Positions 25,461-34,396 of a DNA stretch of 64,000 nt are shown here, piece after piece. Origin of the DNA: Desulfofalx alkaliphila DSM 12257 (lineage in GTDB: Bacteria; Bacillota; Desulfotomaculia; Desulfotomaculales; Desulfohalotomaculaceae); NCBI RefSeq assembly GCF_000711975.1, contig NZ_JONT01000002.1, positions 145,400 through 209,399 on the forward strand, given 5' to 3'. The notes under the pieces were generated by a model. That model was not told where the DNA came from. It searched no databases and saw nothing but the letters and a program-made list of their open reading frames with translations. Made by a program: the position numbers and the translations under genes. Every line of letters starts with the position of its first letter. The first letter of the stretch is position 1.

Positions 25461-26180
25461 TTATTTCATAGGCCGGTAACTGCGTATTAATTGGTTTGAT
25501 TTCTTATCAAGAAAAATGGTACTGAGGATAACTTCAATGCCGGACGGCATGGCTATATTCTTGGCCATTAATTCAGCACCTTGGGTTAAAAGCTGCTCCA
25601 GTGTATAAATAGCCATTGGTGGCAGGTCAACATATAAGACGGCCGGCGGTTTTATAGCTTTAATATCTTCGGCTATCGCAGAAAGACCGAGGTCTTTTAG
25701 ATCTTTATTACCACCTATTTCCGCTCTAATGGTATATACCGCCACCTCTTTGGCGGACAGGCCAAGTTTAATATCAGGGTCCCCGGTTTTATGGGCCAAG
25801 AATAATTTAAGCTTTTGCCTGGCAAGGGTGGCAGCCACGTCTAAACGGTATTCCACATGAAGAAATATTTGCTGGCCCTGTTTTAGCAGGGGAATTTGCT
25901 CATTATAACCGGGCACCCTGGTTAAGGCTTCTAAATTACTGCCCAGCCTGGCTATACGTAAGGTTGATTCTGAAGGAACTACATGGCCCCTTAGCTGACC
26001 CAGTGCTAATTCATCCTTGGCTTTAAGCCACAATAAAGCCAAGGGAGGCACCCGGTATTGCATTCTGCCCATGTTATCCCGCATATGGTGAACCCAATTT
26101 TCTAGCCAGTCTTTACCCACCGTCTGTTCGATAAAAGATAGGTTTCTATCCAGTCTATCTAAATTTAATTGATTTTTCAT
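25461..26180 (-). CDS. Hypothetical protein, 239 aa
   Basis: I do not recognise this protein. It is soluble, rich in Leu and Ala, with long amphipathic helices in the first half (SFIEQTVGKDWLENWVHHMRD, PPLALLWLKAKDELALG) and a mixed C-terminal part. There are no cysteine or nucleotide-binding motifs. GGTTGGTG precedes the ATG. It is divergent from larE with a 105-base gap. The 180 bases after its stop are GC-rich and discussed as a finding. Confidence 0.75.
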   Translation of the reverse strand: MKNQLNLDRLDRNLSFIEQTVGKDWLENWVHHMRDNMGRMQYRVPPLALLWLKAKDELALGQLRGHVVPSESTLRIARLGSNLEALTRVPGYNEQIPLLKQGQQIFLHVEYRLDVAATLARQKLKLFLAHKTGDPDIKLGLSAKEVAVYTIRAEIGGNKDLKDLGLSAIAEDIKAIKPPAVLYVDLPPMAIYTLEQLLTQGAELMAKNIAMPSGIEVILSTIFLDKKSNQLIRSYRPMK

Positions 26181-26285
26181 TTTTTCACCAACCTTTAATT
26201 TGAGTATATCATAATCAATTAATTTTCTTAACCAAAAACAAATAAGGTGCTATCATATTACAGAAATAACCGGGAAGTGGTCTTA

Positions 26286-27113
26286 TTGACAGATAATAAT
26301 TTAATACAAACCAAGGTTGACAGTCTTATTGATATTTTGGAAGGATGCGGCAAGGTGTTGGTATGTTTTTCCGGAGGGGTTGACAGCTCTTTATTAATGG
26401 TTGCCGCCAAAAAGGCACTTGGTAATAACCTGTTGGCTGCAACCGCTGTGTCCGAAACTTTAACTAAAAAAGAAGTGCAGCGGGCTAAAGAGCTGGCACT
26501 GATGTATGGGGTTGAGCATTTAATAATCAAAACCAATGAATTAGAATACCGGCCATTTATCGAAAATACGGCGGAACGGTGTTATCATTGCAAGTATCTT
26601 CGCCTCAGCAAGCTAAAGGAAGTGGCTGCCGGTAAGGGGATGGTGTTGATTGAGGGTTCAAATGCAGATGATGCCTTTGCTTATCGACCGGGCATGAAGG
26701 CTGTGCAGCATTTTAAGGTGCTCAGTCCGCTAAGGGAGGTAAATTTAACAAAAAAAGAAGTGCGTCATATAGCTAAATTGTGGGGCATACCGACCTGGAA
26801 TGAGCCGTCACAGTCTTGCCTGGCCACCCGGATACCCTATGGTGAAAAAATTACCCTGGAGCGTTTGCAGCTTATTAACAGGGCTGAGGATTTTCTTGAA
26901 AAGCTAGGTTTTACAAATGTGAGGGTGCGGCACCACCGGGATATTGCCAGAATAGAAGTGGCTCCTTCCCAGTTGCATGAATTAGTAAGTAAGGGTAAAT
27001 ACATATCTTTACAATTAAAAAAAATGGGTTTTACCTACGTAACGGCAGATCTTGACGGGTTTAACAGCGGTAGCATGGATAGAAAACTAACAAGGACAGA
27101 GGATGGGTTATAA
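26286..27113 (+). CDS. larE: Pyridinium biscarboxylate mononucleotide sulfurtransferase LarE
   Basis: LarE is an ATP-dependent PP-loop enzyme that gives up a cysteine sulfur to make the dithiocarboxylate of the nickel-pincer nucleotide cofactor. The PP-loop CFSGGVDSSLL is near residue 30. AERCYHCKY and the NEPSQSCLATRIPYG block with its conserved cysteine are family hallmarks. TTG 26286 is favoured for the GGGAAGTGG upstream; the longer frame from 26247 lacks a site. It is the first gene of larE-larB-larC and overlaps larB by one base. Confidence 0.94.
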   Translation: MTDNNLIQTKVDSLIDILEGCGKVLVCFSGGVDSSLLMVAAKKALGNNLLAATAVSETLTKKEVQRAKELALMYGVEHLIIKTNELEYRPFIENTAERCYHCKYLRLSKLKEVAAGKGMVLIEGSNADDAFAYRPGMKAVQHFKVLSPLREVNLTKKEVRHIAKLWGIPTWNEPSQSCLATRIPYGEKITLERLQLINRAEDFLEKLGFTNVRVRHHRDIARIEVAPSQLHELVSKGKYISLQLKKMGFTYVTADLDGFNSGSMDRKLTRTEDGL

Positions 27114-27871
27114 TGTACAAAGAGCAGTTAAAATATCTGTTAGAACAATTACAGCAGGGAAAAACTGATGTGGATACCGTACTGGCAAAAATTATAGACT
27201 TACCCTATCAAGATTTAGGTTTTGCTAAAATTGACAATCAAAGGGAGTTGCGCAGGGGCTTTCCCGAAGTAATATATTGTGCCGGAAAAACCAGAGACCA
27301 GGTGGCCGGTATATTTGAAAGGATGGCCGAGGGCAGTGATAACATATTGGCCACCAGAGCCACAGAAGAAATGTACCGGGCAGTGGTTCAAAGGGTGCCC
27401 GATGCCCAGTTTCATCCAATGCCGGGCATCATTACCCTGTGGCGACGGAAATGTAAAGGCATTGGCAACATTGCAGTGGTCTGTGCCGGTACCTCTGACT
27501 TGCCGGTGGCTGAAGAAGCGGCAATTACTGCCCAAATAATGGGCAGCCATGTGGAGCGTTTATACGATGCGGGAGTGGCAGGGCTTCACCGCCTGCTGTT
27601 AAACAGAAAAATACTGGACAATGCCAAGGTATTAGTGGTGGTGGCAGGAATGGAAGGGGCCCTGCCCAGTGTGGTGGGCGGTTTAGTAGACAAGCCGGTG
27701 GTGGCGGTGCCCACCAGTGTGGGTTATGGGGCCAGCTTTAACGGTTTAGCTGCTTTACTGGCAATGCTTAACAGTTGTGTTGCAGGTATAACGGTGGTGA
27801 ACATTGATAACGGTTTTGGCGCCGGTTATGCCGCCGCATTAATTAATAGACTGGGAGAGATTGAACAGTGA
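27113..27871 (+). CDS. larB: Pyridinium-3,5-biscarboxylate mononucleotide synthase LarB
   Basis: LarB carboxylates nicotinic acid adenine dinucleotide, the first step of nickel-pincer cofactor synthesis. The C-terminal half carries the PurE-like fold (VCAGTSDLPVAEEAAITAQIMG, VVVAGMEGALPSVVGGLVDKPVVAVPTSVGYG, NIDNGFGAGYAAA), and the N-terminal half has FGFAKIDNQRELRRGFPEV-like sequence. Length 252 aa is typical. It overlaps both neighbours by one to four bases, so the three genes are translationally coupled. Confidence 0.94.
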   Translation: MYKEQLKYLLEQLQQGKTDVDTVLAKIIDLPYQDLGFAKIDNQRELRRGFPEVIYCAGKTRDQVAGIFERMAEGSDNILATRATEEMYRAVVQRVPDAQFHPMPGIITLWRRKCKGIGNIAVVCAGTSDLPVAEEAAITAQIMGSHVERLYDAGVAGLHRLLLNRKILDNAKVLVVVAGMEGALPSVVGGLVDKPVVAVPTSVGYGASFNGLAALLAMLNSCVAGITVVNIDNGFGAGYAAALINRLGEIEQ

Positions 27872-29052
27872 AAATAGCATATTTTGATTGTTTTGCAGGT
27901 ATAGCCGGAGATATGATTGTCGGTGCATTCTTAGACGCAGGTTTGCCCTTTGATAGGTTGGAACAAGAGCTGAAAAAACTAAATTTGACGGGCTGGCAAA
28001 TATCTGCCCAAAAAATAAAAAAGCACGGTATAACAGGCACCAAGTTTAGCGTAAAGGTTTATCACCATCATTGCCGTCATCATCACCATCGCAACCTGCA
28101 GGACATTGAAGATATTATCCGGCACAGCGATTTTGATGAACCAATCAAAGAAACAGCCTTAAAAATCTTTCAACGCTTAGCAATTGCCGAAGCAAAGGTA
28201 CATGGCACATCAATAAATGAAATTCATTTTCATGAAGTGGGTGCTGAGGACTCAATTATCGATATAGTGGCTGCTGCCATAGGTTTTCATCATTTAAAAA
28301 TTGACAAGGTAATGGCATCACCATTGACCACCGGCACAGGATTTGTAAAGTGTGCCCATGGAACCATACCCGTACCCGCCCCGGCCACGGTGGAATTATT
28401 GCATGGGGTACCATACCGCCACGGTGACATTGCCGAAGAAATGGTCACCCCCACGGGCGCAGCAGTACTGACCAGCCTGTGTAGCGAATACAGAACAATG
28501 CCGGAAATAATTACCCAGGCAGTGGGCTATGGTGCCGGTGACCGAGAACTGCCGATTCCAAACTTACTGCGGGTCCATATCGGTGAAATAAGCCATGCAA
28601 GCCAAAGGGAACAGGTATGGGTGATAGAAGCCAGCATTGACGATATGAACCCCGAATTTATCAGTGCGGCAACTGAGCAATTGTTAGCGTCAGGGGCCTT
28701 AGATGTATATGTATCCCAGGTACTAATGAAAAAAGGCCGTCCGGGTTTGGTCATTCATGTATTAACCCCCGGGGATATTAGGGAACAATTGGGCCAAATA
28801 TTATTACAGCACACCACAACCATTGGCTACCGCTACTATCCCGTTTGGCGGCAGGTATTACATAGGGAAAAGGTATCGGTAAACACAGCCTATGGATCGG
28901 TGACGGTGAAAGTGGCCATGGAGGGTGAAAAAATAATGAACATTGCCCCTGAATACCGGCAATGTTTGGAACTTGCCAAAACACATAAGGTGCCCCTTAA
29001 GCAGGTTTATAACATGGCGCTAAAAGAGTATTATAGTAAGAAAACAGACTAA
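27868..29052 (+). CDS. larC: Nickel-insertion protein LarC, single fused frame
   Basis: LarC inserts nickel into the pincer nucleotide using CTP. KIAYFDCFAGIAGDMIVGAFLDAG starts the family domain and a His-rich loop (YHHHCRHHHHR, about residues 68-78) may bind nickel. IHFHEVGAEDSIIDIVAAA and VTPTGAAVL are further hallmarks. In Lactobacillus plantarum larC is split in two frames joined by ribosomal frameshifting; here it is one uninterrupted 394-aa frame. The GTG start overlaps the larB stop (GTGA). No larA is in the window. Confidence 0.94.
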   Translation: MKIAYFDCFAGIAGDMIVGAFLDAGLPFDRLEQELKKLNLTGWQISAQKIKKHGITGTKFSVKVYHHHCRHHHHRNLQDIEDIIRHSDFDEPIKETALKIFQRLAIAEAKVHGTSINEIHFHEVGAEDSIIDIVAAAIGFHHLKIDKVMASPLTTGTGFVKCAHGTIPVPAPATVELLHGVPYRHGDIAEEMVTPTGAAVLTSLCSEYRTMPEIITQAVGYGAGDRELPIPNLLRVHIGEISHASQREQVWVIEASIDDMNPEFISAATEQLLASGALDVYVSQVLMKKGRPGLVIHVLTPGDIREQLGQILLQHTTTIGYRYYPVWRQVLHREKVSVNTAYGSVTVKVAMEGEKIMNIAPEYRQCLELAKTHKVPLKQVYNMALKEYYSKKTD

Positions 29053-29077
29053 GAGCACTGCAAAAGGTGCTCTTTTT
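29052..29077 (+). terminator. Terminator of larEBC
   Basis: AGAGCAC and GTGCTCT form a 7-bp stem around TGCAAAAG and run directly into TTTTT. The stem begins at the larC stop. Confidence 0.9.
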
Positions 29078-29150
29078 GTAGTTTTGGCAATATAAAGGAA
29101 TTTAGCATTATTGGTCGAAGAGTATATAAGCAAAATAAAGGGGTGATAAA

Positions 29151-29480
29151 ATGCAACTATACGCTGTTCTTGGGTTGCTATTTGCATTGCTGGTGGCAAT
29201 GTTTGCGGTACAGAACTCCACTGCGGTGGACATAAGAATACTGACTTGGAAATTTTCAAACATTTCCTTGGTGCTGGTTATACTTGGAAGTGTTGTGGGG
29301 GGCGCCCTTATTGCATTTCTTTTGGGCTTACCAAAGCAATTGCGCAATATGATTAAAATTAAAGAGTTAAGTGCTCAAAACCAACGTTTGGTGACTGAAG
29401 TAGATCGTCTTACTCAAGAATTAGGGCAGGAAAAAGAAATGGAAGAGCCTAAAGAAGAGAAACCTGTGGTCAATGAGTAA
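29151..29480 (+). CDS. LapA-domain (DUF1049) membrane protein
   Basis: A 109-aa protein with two transmembrane helices (residues 4-20 and about 38-60) and a cytoplasmic coiled-coil tail rich in E and K. AVQNSTAVDIRILTWKF between the helices is the LapA/DUF1049 hallmark (x-x-QN-x-x-x-V-x-x-x-x-W). Its role in Firmicutes is not defined. GGGGTGA precedes the ATG. It lies 20 bases before the DinG-like gene. Confidence 0.85.
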   Translation: MQLYAVLGLLFALLVAMFAVQNSTAVDIRILTWKFSNISLVLVILGSVVGGALIAFLLGLPKQLRNMIKIKELSAQNQRLVTEVDRLTQELGQEKEMEEPKEEKPVVNE

Positions 29481-29500
29481 ATGTATGTTTGGATGTGTAT

Positions 29501-32275
29501 ATGTTGAAAGGTACCTATATTGGTTTAGATCTGGAAACAACCGGGTTAAACCCGGAAAAACATCAAATAATTGAAGTGGGACTTATAAAATTGGTGGACG
29601 GGGTAATAACTGAAACATATCATTCCCTTGTCAATCCCGGTACCGGTTTACCACTGAGAATAAAGCGGTTAACAGGTATAGATGATGAAATGTTAGCTGA
29701 TGCCCCACCTATTGAAGAAATACTTCCGGAAATATTTGAATTTATTGGAGATGCCCCCCTATTAGGCCATAAGGTTGAGTTTGACCGCGATTTTTTATCA
29801 ACCTTCAAATACTTAGACAACCCTATCTATGACACTGTGGAACTGGCTCGCATAGTGCTGCCGACTGCCCCTAACCACCGGCTGGCAACACTGTGTGAAT
29901 TATGTTTAGAGGGCCCCTTTACCCAACACCGGGCACTGGATGACGCCAAGGCATCGGTGTTATTGGCACTGGAGCTGGTTAATCGGTTAAAGGATTTTAA
30001 TAATGAATTATTACAAGACCTAACAAGATTGTTGAAGTTGGCAGGTTCTTCCTGGTATACAATATTTCAACAGGCGGCCTTTGACCAATTTACTTTAGGC
30101 TCCTGGGGGAAGATGGGCGGCCTAAAGCCTTTAAAGGGTGAAAACTTAAAAAATAAAGTTATTAAAGGTGATGTATCTGAGCATAGGGTGGAAGAAGATG
30201 AAATAGAACAATACATAGGTAGGGGCGGTGCAATAAGTAAAGTCTTAGACCGTTATGAGTATCGCCCTCAACAGATTGAAATGGCCCAAGCTGTTACCAA
30301 AACCATGAATGAGGGCGGCTATTTACTGGCAGAGGCAGGCACAGGAACAGGTAAAAGTATGGCCTATCTATTGCCTGCAGCCTTATATGCAAAAAGAAAT
30401 AATCAGCGGGTGCTTATATCTACCCATACCATTAACCTGCAGGAGCAACTTTGGAGTAATGATTTGCCCTTACTGCAGAGAATGGGGATTAAGGTGGATG
30501 CCGCCTTAGTGAAGGGGCGGGGCAATTACCTTTGTTTACGGCGGTGGTATGCAGCTTTAAGGGTAGAGAATATAAGTGCTAAAGAGGCAGCTTTCTTTGC
30601 CCGGTTGATGGTATGGTTGACAATGACTGAAACCGGAGACAGAAGTGAGTTAAATATACCCTGGTATGAGTCTGAACTATGGAAGAATCTATGTGCGGAA
30701 AGTGCCGGCTGTATCGGCACAAGATGCAGGTTCTTTAAAAATCTGTGTTTTAGCAATAGGGCAAGAAGAAAGGCGGACCAGGCCGATATTATCATCGCTA
30801 ATCACTCCCTGGTATTTTCAGATATTAAGGCAGATAATAAAGTATTGCCCCAATACTCGGTATTGGTGATGGACGAGGCACATCATTTGGAAGATGCAGC
30901 CGCCCTTCATCTGGGAACTACGTTTACGCGGGCGGATTTACTGCGTTGGCTTGCTGATATAACTAAATTAACAGGTCGCCTAAATGCTGCCCCGCCGGAT
31001 GATAATCGACAATGGTGGGTAGCAAAGCTTGCAGAAATAAAAGTGGGGCAGCACCGGGTTAAAGAGGCGGCCCAAGTTTTTTTTGATATGCTGGTCCAGT
31101 TTTTAAAACTTGATCTTGATGCCGGAAAAAATGAATACCGTAATTTGCGGTTAAAAGAGGGCAAGGATCTTTCACACATGGCCATAGAAATTGAAAACCT
31201 GACCAGGCGTGTAAATACACTTTCCGGCCTGCTGATACAAATGGCCGGAGAAATAGAAGGCCAAAGCGTTGAAGGCGAAAGCGATATGGCTAAGGAAGCT
31301 GCCCTGGTGGGGGAGTCAGGCCTGGCATTGGCCGCAGACATATTATATGTCTGTGATAGCAGCAGTGCCGATACGGTAAACTGGGTAGAGGGCGGCATCT
31401 CTGAAAAAGGAATGATAAACATGTCCATCCACGCCGCTCCGGTGGAAGTGGGCCCCTTGCTGCACAGAACCTTGTACAGTGAAAAGGATAAGATCATATT
31501 TACTTCGGCTACCCTAACAGTGGATCGGTCATTTCAATACTTTATAGAGCGAAGCGGCTTAGACCTGGTTCAACCGGAACTGATTACAGGGATACAGGTG
31601 GAATCACCCTTTGATTATGAGAAACAAAGCCTTTTTTATGTTTTAAATGACGTTCCCATGCCAGGAAGCTGTTCAGAAGAAGAATATATTAATTCCCTTG
31701 CCAGGGTGTTAACAGAAATGATCATCGGCACCGGTGGCAAGATGTTGGTTCTATTTACGGCCCACCGGATGTTAAAGGAGATATATTATCGTGTAAAGGC
31801 CACAATAGAGGAAGAAGATATACTGTTACTGGGACACGAAATAGATGGCAGCCGCAGCAGATTAGTGGAGGATTTTAAGGAATCAGAACGGGCGGTAATT
31901 TTCGGCGCGGCAAGTTTTTGGGAAGGTTTGGACATCCCCGGGGATTCTTTATCGCTGGTGGTATTGGTAAAGTTACCCTTTTGGCCACCCAGTGTACCGG
32001 TGATTGAAGCAAGAATGGAGGCCCTGGAACGGCAAAACAAAAACGGTTTTCGATGTTACAATCTACCCACGGCTATTATTAAATTCAAGCAAGGTTTTGG
32101 CAGGCTTATCCGCACCAGATACGACAAGGGTGTAGTGGTGGTCTTAGACAGGCGAATAATTGGCAAGGCATACGGCCATCAATTTTTACGTTCGTTACCT
32201 GTGGCTAGCTACCTGAGGGATGACCTTGGCGGAATGTTGAATAAAATAAAAATATGGTTAAATGAAGTGGATTGA
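29501..32275 (+). CDS. dinG: DinG-type helicase fused to a DEDDh exonuclease
   Basis: A 924-aa two-part protein. Residues 1-170 form a PolC-epsilon-like 3'-5' exonuclease (GLDLETTGLN, GHKVEFDRDFL, HRALDDAKA). The rest is an XPD/DinG superfamily 2 helicase: Walker A EAGTGTGKS, an iron-sulfur cysteine set (CAESAGCIGTRCRFFKNLCF), DEAH box VMDEAHHLED and motif VI QGFGRLIRTRYDKG. This fusion is the usual Firmicutes DinG architecture. ATG 29501 or TTG 29489 may start it; neither has a strong site. It probably acts in DNA repair or R-loop resolution. Confidence 0.93.
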   Translation: MLKGTYIGLDLETTGLNPEKHQIIEVGLIKLVDGVITETYHSLVNPGTGLPLRIKRLTGIDDEMLADAPPIEEILPEIFEFIGDAPLLGHKVEFDRDFLSTFKYLDNPIYDTVELARIVLPTAPNHRLATLCELCLEGPFTQHRALDDAKASVLLALELVNRLKDFNNELLQDLTRLLKLAGSSWYTIFQQAAFDQFTLGSWGKMGGLKPLKGENLKNKVIKGDVSEHRVEEDEIEQYIGRGGAISKVLDRYEYRPQQIEMAQAVTKTMNEGGYLLAEAGTGTGKSMAYLLPAALYAKRNNQRVLISTHTINLQEQLWSNDLPLLQRMGIKVDAALVKGRGNYLCLRRWYAALRVENISAKEAAFFARLMVWLTMTETGDRSELNIPWYESELWKNLCAESAGCIGTRCRFFKNLCFSNRARRKADQADIIIANHSLVFSDIKADNKVLPQYSVLVMDEAHHLEDAAALHLGTTFTRADLLRWLADITKLTGRLNAAPPDDNRQWWVAKLAEIKVGQHRVKEAAQVFFDMLVQFLKLDLDAGKNEYRNLRLKEGKDLSHMAIEIENLTRRVNTLSGLLIQMAGEIEGQSVEGESDMAKEAALVGESGLALAADILYVCDSSSADTVNWVEGGISEKGMINMSIHAAPVEVGPLLHRTLYSEKDKIIFTSATLTVDRSFQYFIERSGLDLVQPELITGIQVESPFDYEKQSLFYVLNDVPMPGSCSEEEYINSLARVLTEMIIGTGGKMLVLFTAHRMLKEIYYRVKATIEEEDILLLGHEIDGSRSRLVEDFKESERAVIFGAASFWEGLDIPGDSLSLVVLVKLPFWPPSVPVIEARMEALERQNKNGFRCYNLPTAIIKFKQGFGRLIRTRYDKGVVVVLDRRIIGKAYGHQFLRSLPVASYLRDDLGGMLNKIKIWLNEVD

Positions 32276-32345
32276 ATATGTTATTATATGCTAGAATAGG
32301 TTGATATTTATTATCAAATGTATGTAATAATTAGGAGGCTTATGA

Positions 32346-32849
32346 ATGAGGGGTAAAAATATCCCCAATGCGATAACGGCAGTAAATCTTGCTGTGGGGG
32401 TGGTTTCGTTAGTACTGGTATTGGCAGAGAACTATACCGCTGCTGCTGCCATGGTACTTTTGGCCACTATTTTAGACAGCATGGACGGCAAGGTTGCCAG
32501 ACACCTACAGGTATCTTCTGACTTTGGTAAAGAGCTGGACTCTTTGGCCGATTTGGTAAGCTTTGGAGTTGCCCCTGCCATTTTAGCATATGCCACGGTG
32601 CTGGTAACTTTAGGCATACCGGGTGTTGTGGTGGCTGTAACCTTTGTAATATGTGGCGCCCTGCGCTTAGCCAGATTTAATGCCACAGATTTCACCGGTA
32701 GGTTTGTAGGTGTACCAATTACTGCTGCCGGGGGGCTATTGGCACTGTTAATGCTAGTGGCCAGGGATATTAATGAGTTTTTTGTGGTGGTTATAATGTT
32801 GGCATTGTCCTATTTAATGATTAGTAGAATCTCCATTCCAAAATTTTAA
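32346..32849 (+). CDS. pssA: CDP-diacylglycerol-serine O-phosphatidyltransferase
   Basis: The enzyme makes phosphatidylserine from CDP-diacylglycerol and serine at the membrane. The CDP-alcohol phosphotransferase motif D-G-x2-A-R-x8-G-x3-D-x3-D is readable from MDGKVARH to LDSLADL. Five or six hydrophobic helices fill the 167 residues, short but normal for Gram-positive PssA. AGGAGG precedes the ATG at 32346; an ATG four bases earlier stops at once. Confidence 0.92.
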   Translation: MRGKNIPNAITAVNLAVGVVSLVLVLAENYTAAAAMVLLATILDSMDGKVARHLQVSSDFGKELDSLADLVSFGVAPAILAYATVLVTLGIPGVVVAVTFVICGALRLARFNATDFTGRFVGVPITAAGGLLALLMLVARDINEFFVVVIMLALSYLMISRISIPKF

Positions 32850-32853
32850 GTAT

Positions 32854-32883
32854 GCATATGCACATTTCTGCCCCTTCTACAAT
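32854..32883 (+). promoter_or_regulatory. Candidate sigma-E promoter of spoVM
   Basis: GCATATG (32854-32860), a 15-base spacer and TCTACAAT (32876-32883) fit the mother-cell sigma-E consensus KMATATT-N14/15-CATACAMT at 12 of 15 positions. The start would be near 32890, 34 bases before the spoVM start codon. B. subtilis spoVM is also sigma-E dependent. Confidence 0.6.
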
Positions 32884-32923
32884 AAGATATAAAGAAGTCA
32901 AAAATTTGAAGGGGTGATATGAC

Positions 32924-32989
32924 TTGCGTGTTTACTATGTAAAGTTGCCGGGTTTTTTACGTTCATTATTAATGAAGTTTATTAAGTAA
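32924..32989 (+). CDS. spoVM: Stage V sporulation protein M, 21 aa
   Basis: The tiny product begins MRVYYVKLPGFL, matching B. subtilis SpoVM MKFYTIKLPKFL at Y4, K7, L8, P9, F11 and L12, including the Pro9 needed for its amphipathic-helix behaviour. SpoVM recognises the curved forespore membrane and anchors the coat ATPase SpoIVA. The TTG start has GGGGTGAT six bases upstream. The product is 21 residues against 26 in B. subtilis, so the C-terminal tail is short. A sigma-E-like promoter lies just upstream. The size makes this gene easy to miss. Confidence 0.8.
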   Translation: MRVYYVKLPGFLRSLLMKFIK

Positions 32990-33034
32990 TGGTTATTGAT
33001 TTACAGTGCGGTGCCAGGCCGCGCTGTTATTTTT

Positions 33035-33043
33035 TTCGACAAA
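33035..33043 (-). promoter_or_regulatory. Spo0A box (TTTGTCGAA on the reverse strand)
   Basis: TTCGACAAA is the exact reverse complement of the strong 0A box core TTTGTCGAA. It lies about 20 bases upstream of the sigma-H promoter of the sensor kinase, a position suited to control by Spo0A~P. Confidence 0.65.
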
Positions 33044-33060
33044 AAAACTTCCAAAATTAG

Positions 33061-33088
33061 GCAGGATTATTTGAAATTATTGTAGAAA
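33061..33088 (+). promoter_or_regulatory. Sigma-H promoter of the sensor kinase
   Basis: GCAGGATTA, a 12-base spacer and GTAGAAA satisfy every position of the sigma-H consensus RNAGGAWWW-N11/12-RNNGAAW. The start would be near 33095, 33 bases before ATG 33128. Sigma-H drives early sporulation and kinase genes. Confidence 0.7.
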
Positions 33089-33127
33089 AGTGGGTCTAAC
33101 CAATAAAAACCTATGGTGGGGAGAAAA

Positions 33128-34396
33128 ATGCTTAAAAGAAATGACACAATAATAATATTTGGCCTCCTGGCGGCCATTATAGCAATTGATTTTGCCAATC
33201 ATTTAAATTTATTTAAAACATATAGTATTTCTTTTACTCCCCTTACGTTTTTAAAAGTGTTTTTTTCAACCCTATGTATTTTAGTTTTATTATTATTGTA
33301 TAGAAGAAGGCAATCAATAAAAATTAATCAACTGGTCCATGATGTTAAAATCAATAAAACCATTTTATGGCAGGTGGTTAATCGTTTACCCGTGGCAGTG
33401 ATAGCTGTAGATATGCATGGTAAAGTTATGGTGTGCAACAAAACCGCCAAGAAAGTATTTAATTGCCATACCGGTTGCGATGATATCTCATCATGGGTTG
33501 AAAATTGCCCTGGAAATCTGCTGCGGCATACAATAAGTACAGGGAAAGGGGTATACAATTATGAATATTTTTTAAAAAATGACGGTGATTATAAGAAAAT
33601 ATTATTAAACACTGAAATAATCAAAGGAATTAAGGATGAGCATTTGGGAGCTGTACTTACTGCCCATGACATTACAGAACACCAGCAAGTGATGCAACAA
33701 ATGCAACAATCGGAAAAAATGGCAATGATCAGTGAACTGGCTGCCGGGGTGGCACACGAAATTAAAAACCCCCTTACTACCTCCCGGGGGTTGTTGCAGC
33801 TTCTTAATCTGCGTTTTGAAGAGGGTGACCAAGCGCGCCTACATATAAAGGTGGCCTTGGACTCGCTGGATAAGATTAATGCTATCATTCAAGAACTGGT
33901 TTTACTGTCTCAACCCAATAAGCCTGAATTAACCATTAATCAGCTGGAAAAGGTGTTAGATGAAGTGTCTGTGCTTATAGACAGCGAAGCTGCCTATAAT
34001 AAGGTGGCGGTGGAAAGAATATATCAGCCAAACTTGCCCTTGGCAGTGATGGACGTCAATCAGATTAAACAGGTCTTTATAAACATAGCTACCAACGCCA
34101 TACAGGCAATGCCCCAAGGAGGGAAACTAACCATCACCGTAGAATATAATGACAAAGAAAAAGAATATATCATTTCTTTTAAGGATAACGGTGTAGGAAT
34201 TGCTGAAGAGGACTTGAAAAAAATCTTTAATCCCTTTTTCACCACCAAGGAACATAGTACAGGTTTGGGCTTAACTGTCAGTTATCAACTTATTAAGCAT
34301 CACGGTGGTGACATAAAAGTTAAAAGCGCAGAAAACAAAGGTACAGTATTTACCGTACTGCTGCCGCTGCTTAATAACGGGCAAAGGGCATCTTAA
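33128..34396 (+). CDS. Sporulation-type PAS sensor histidine kinase
   Basis: A 422-aa membrane kinase with two N-terminal transmembrane helices (about residues 8-23 and 37-58), a PAS domain (about 85-190), the HisKA dimerisation box SELAAGVAHEIKNPLTTSRG with the phosphorylated His, and an HATPase_c domain (N box INIATNAIQAMP, G1 DNGVGI, G2 STGLGLTVSYQLI). This is the KinA/KinB/KinE layout that feeds Spo0A. ATG 33128 is preferred for GGTGGGGAG just before it; ATG 33113 overlaps that site. The sigma-H promoter and Spo0A box upstream support a sporulation role. It is an orphan kinase: no response regulator is adjacent. Confidence 0.9.
   Translation: MLKRNDTIIIFGLLAAIIAIDFANHLNLFKTYSISFTPLTFLKVFFSTLCILVLLLLYRRRQSIKINQLVHDVKINKTILWQVVNRLPVAVIAVDMHGKVMVCNKTAKKVFNCHTGCDDISSWVENCPGNLLRHTISTGKGVYNYEYFLKNDGDYKKILLNTEIIKGIKDEHLGAVLTAHDITEHQQVMQQMQQSEKMAMISELAAGVAHEIKNPLTTSRGLLQLLNLRFEEGDQARLHIKVALDSLDKINAIIQELVLLSQPNKPELTINQLEKVLDEVSVLIDSEAAYNKVAVERIYQPNLPLAVMDVNQIKQVFINIATNAIQAMPQGGKLTITVEYNDKEKEYIISFKDNGVGIAEEDLKKIFNPFFTTKEHSTGLGLTVSYQLIKHHGGDIKVKSAENKGTVFTVLLPLLNNGQRAS

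Noticed and set aside
28066..28092. Run of CAT/CAC codons in larC as a tandem repeat
   Set aside because: It encodes the expected His-rich loop of LarC and is explained by protein function.
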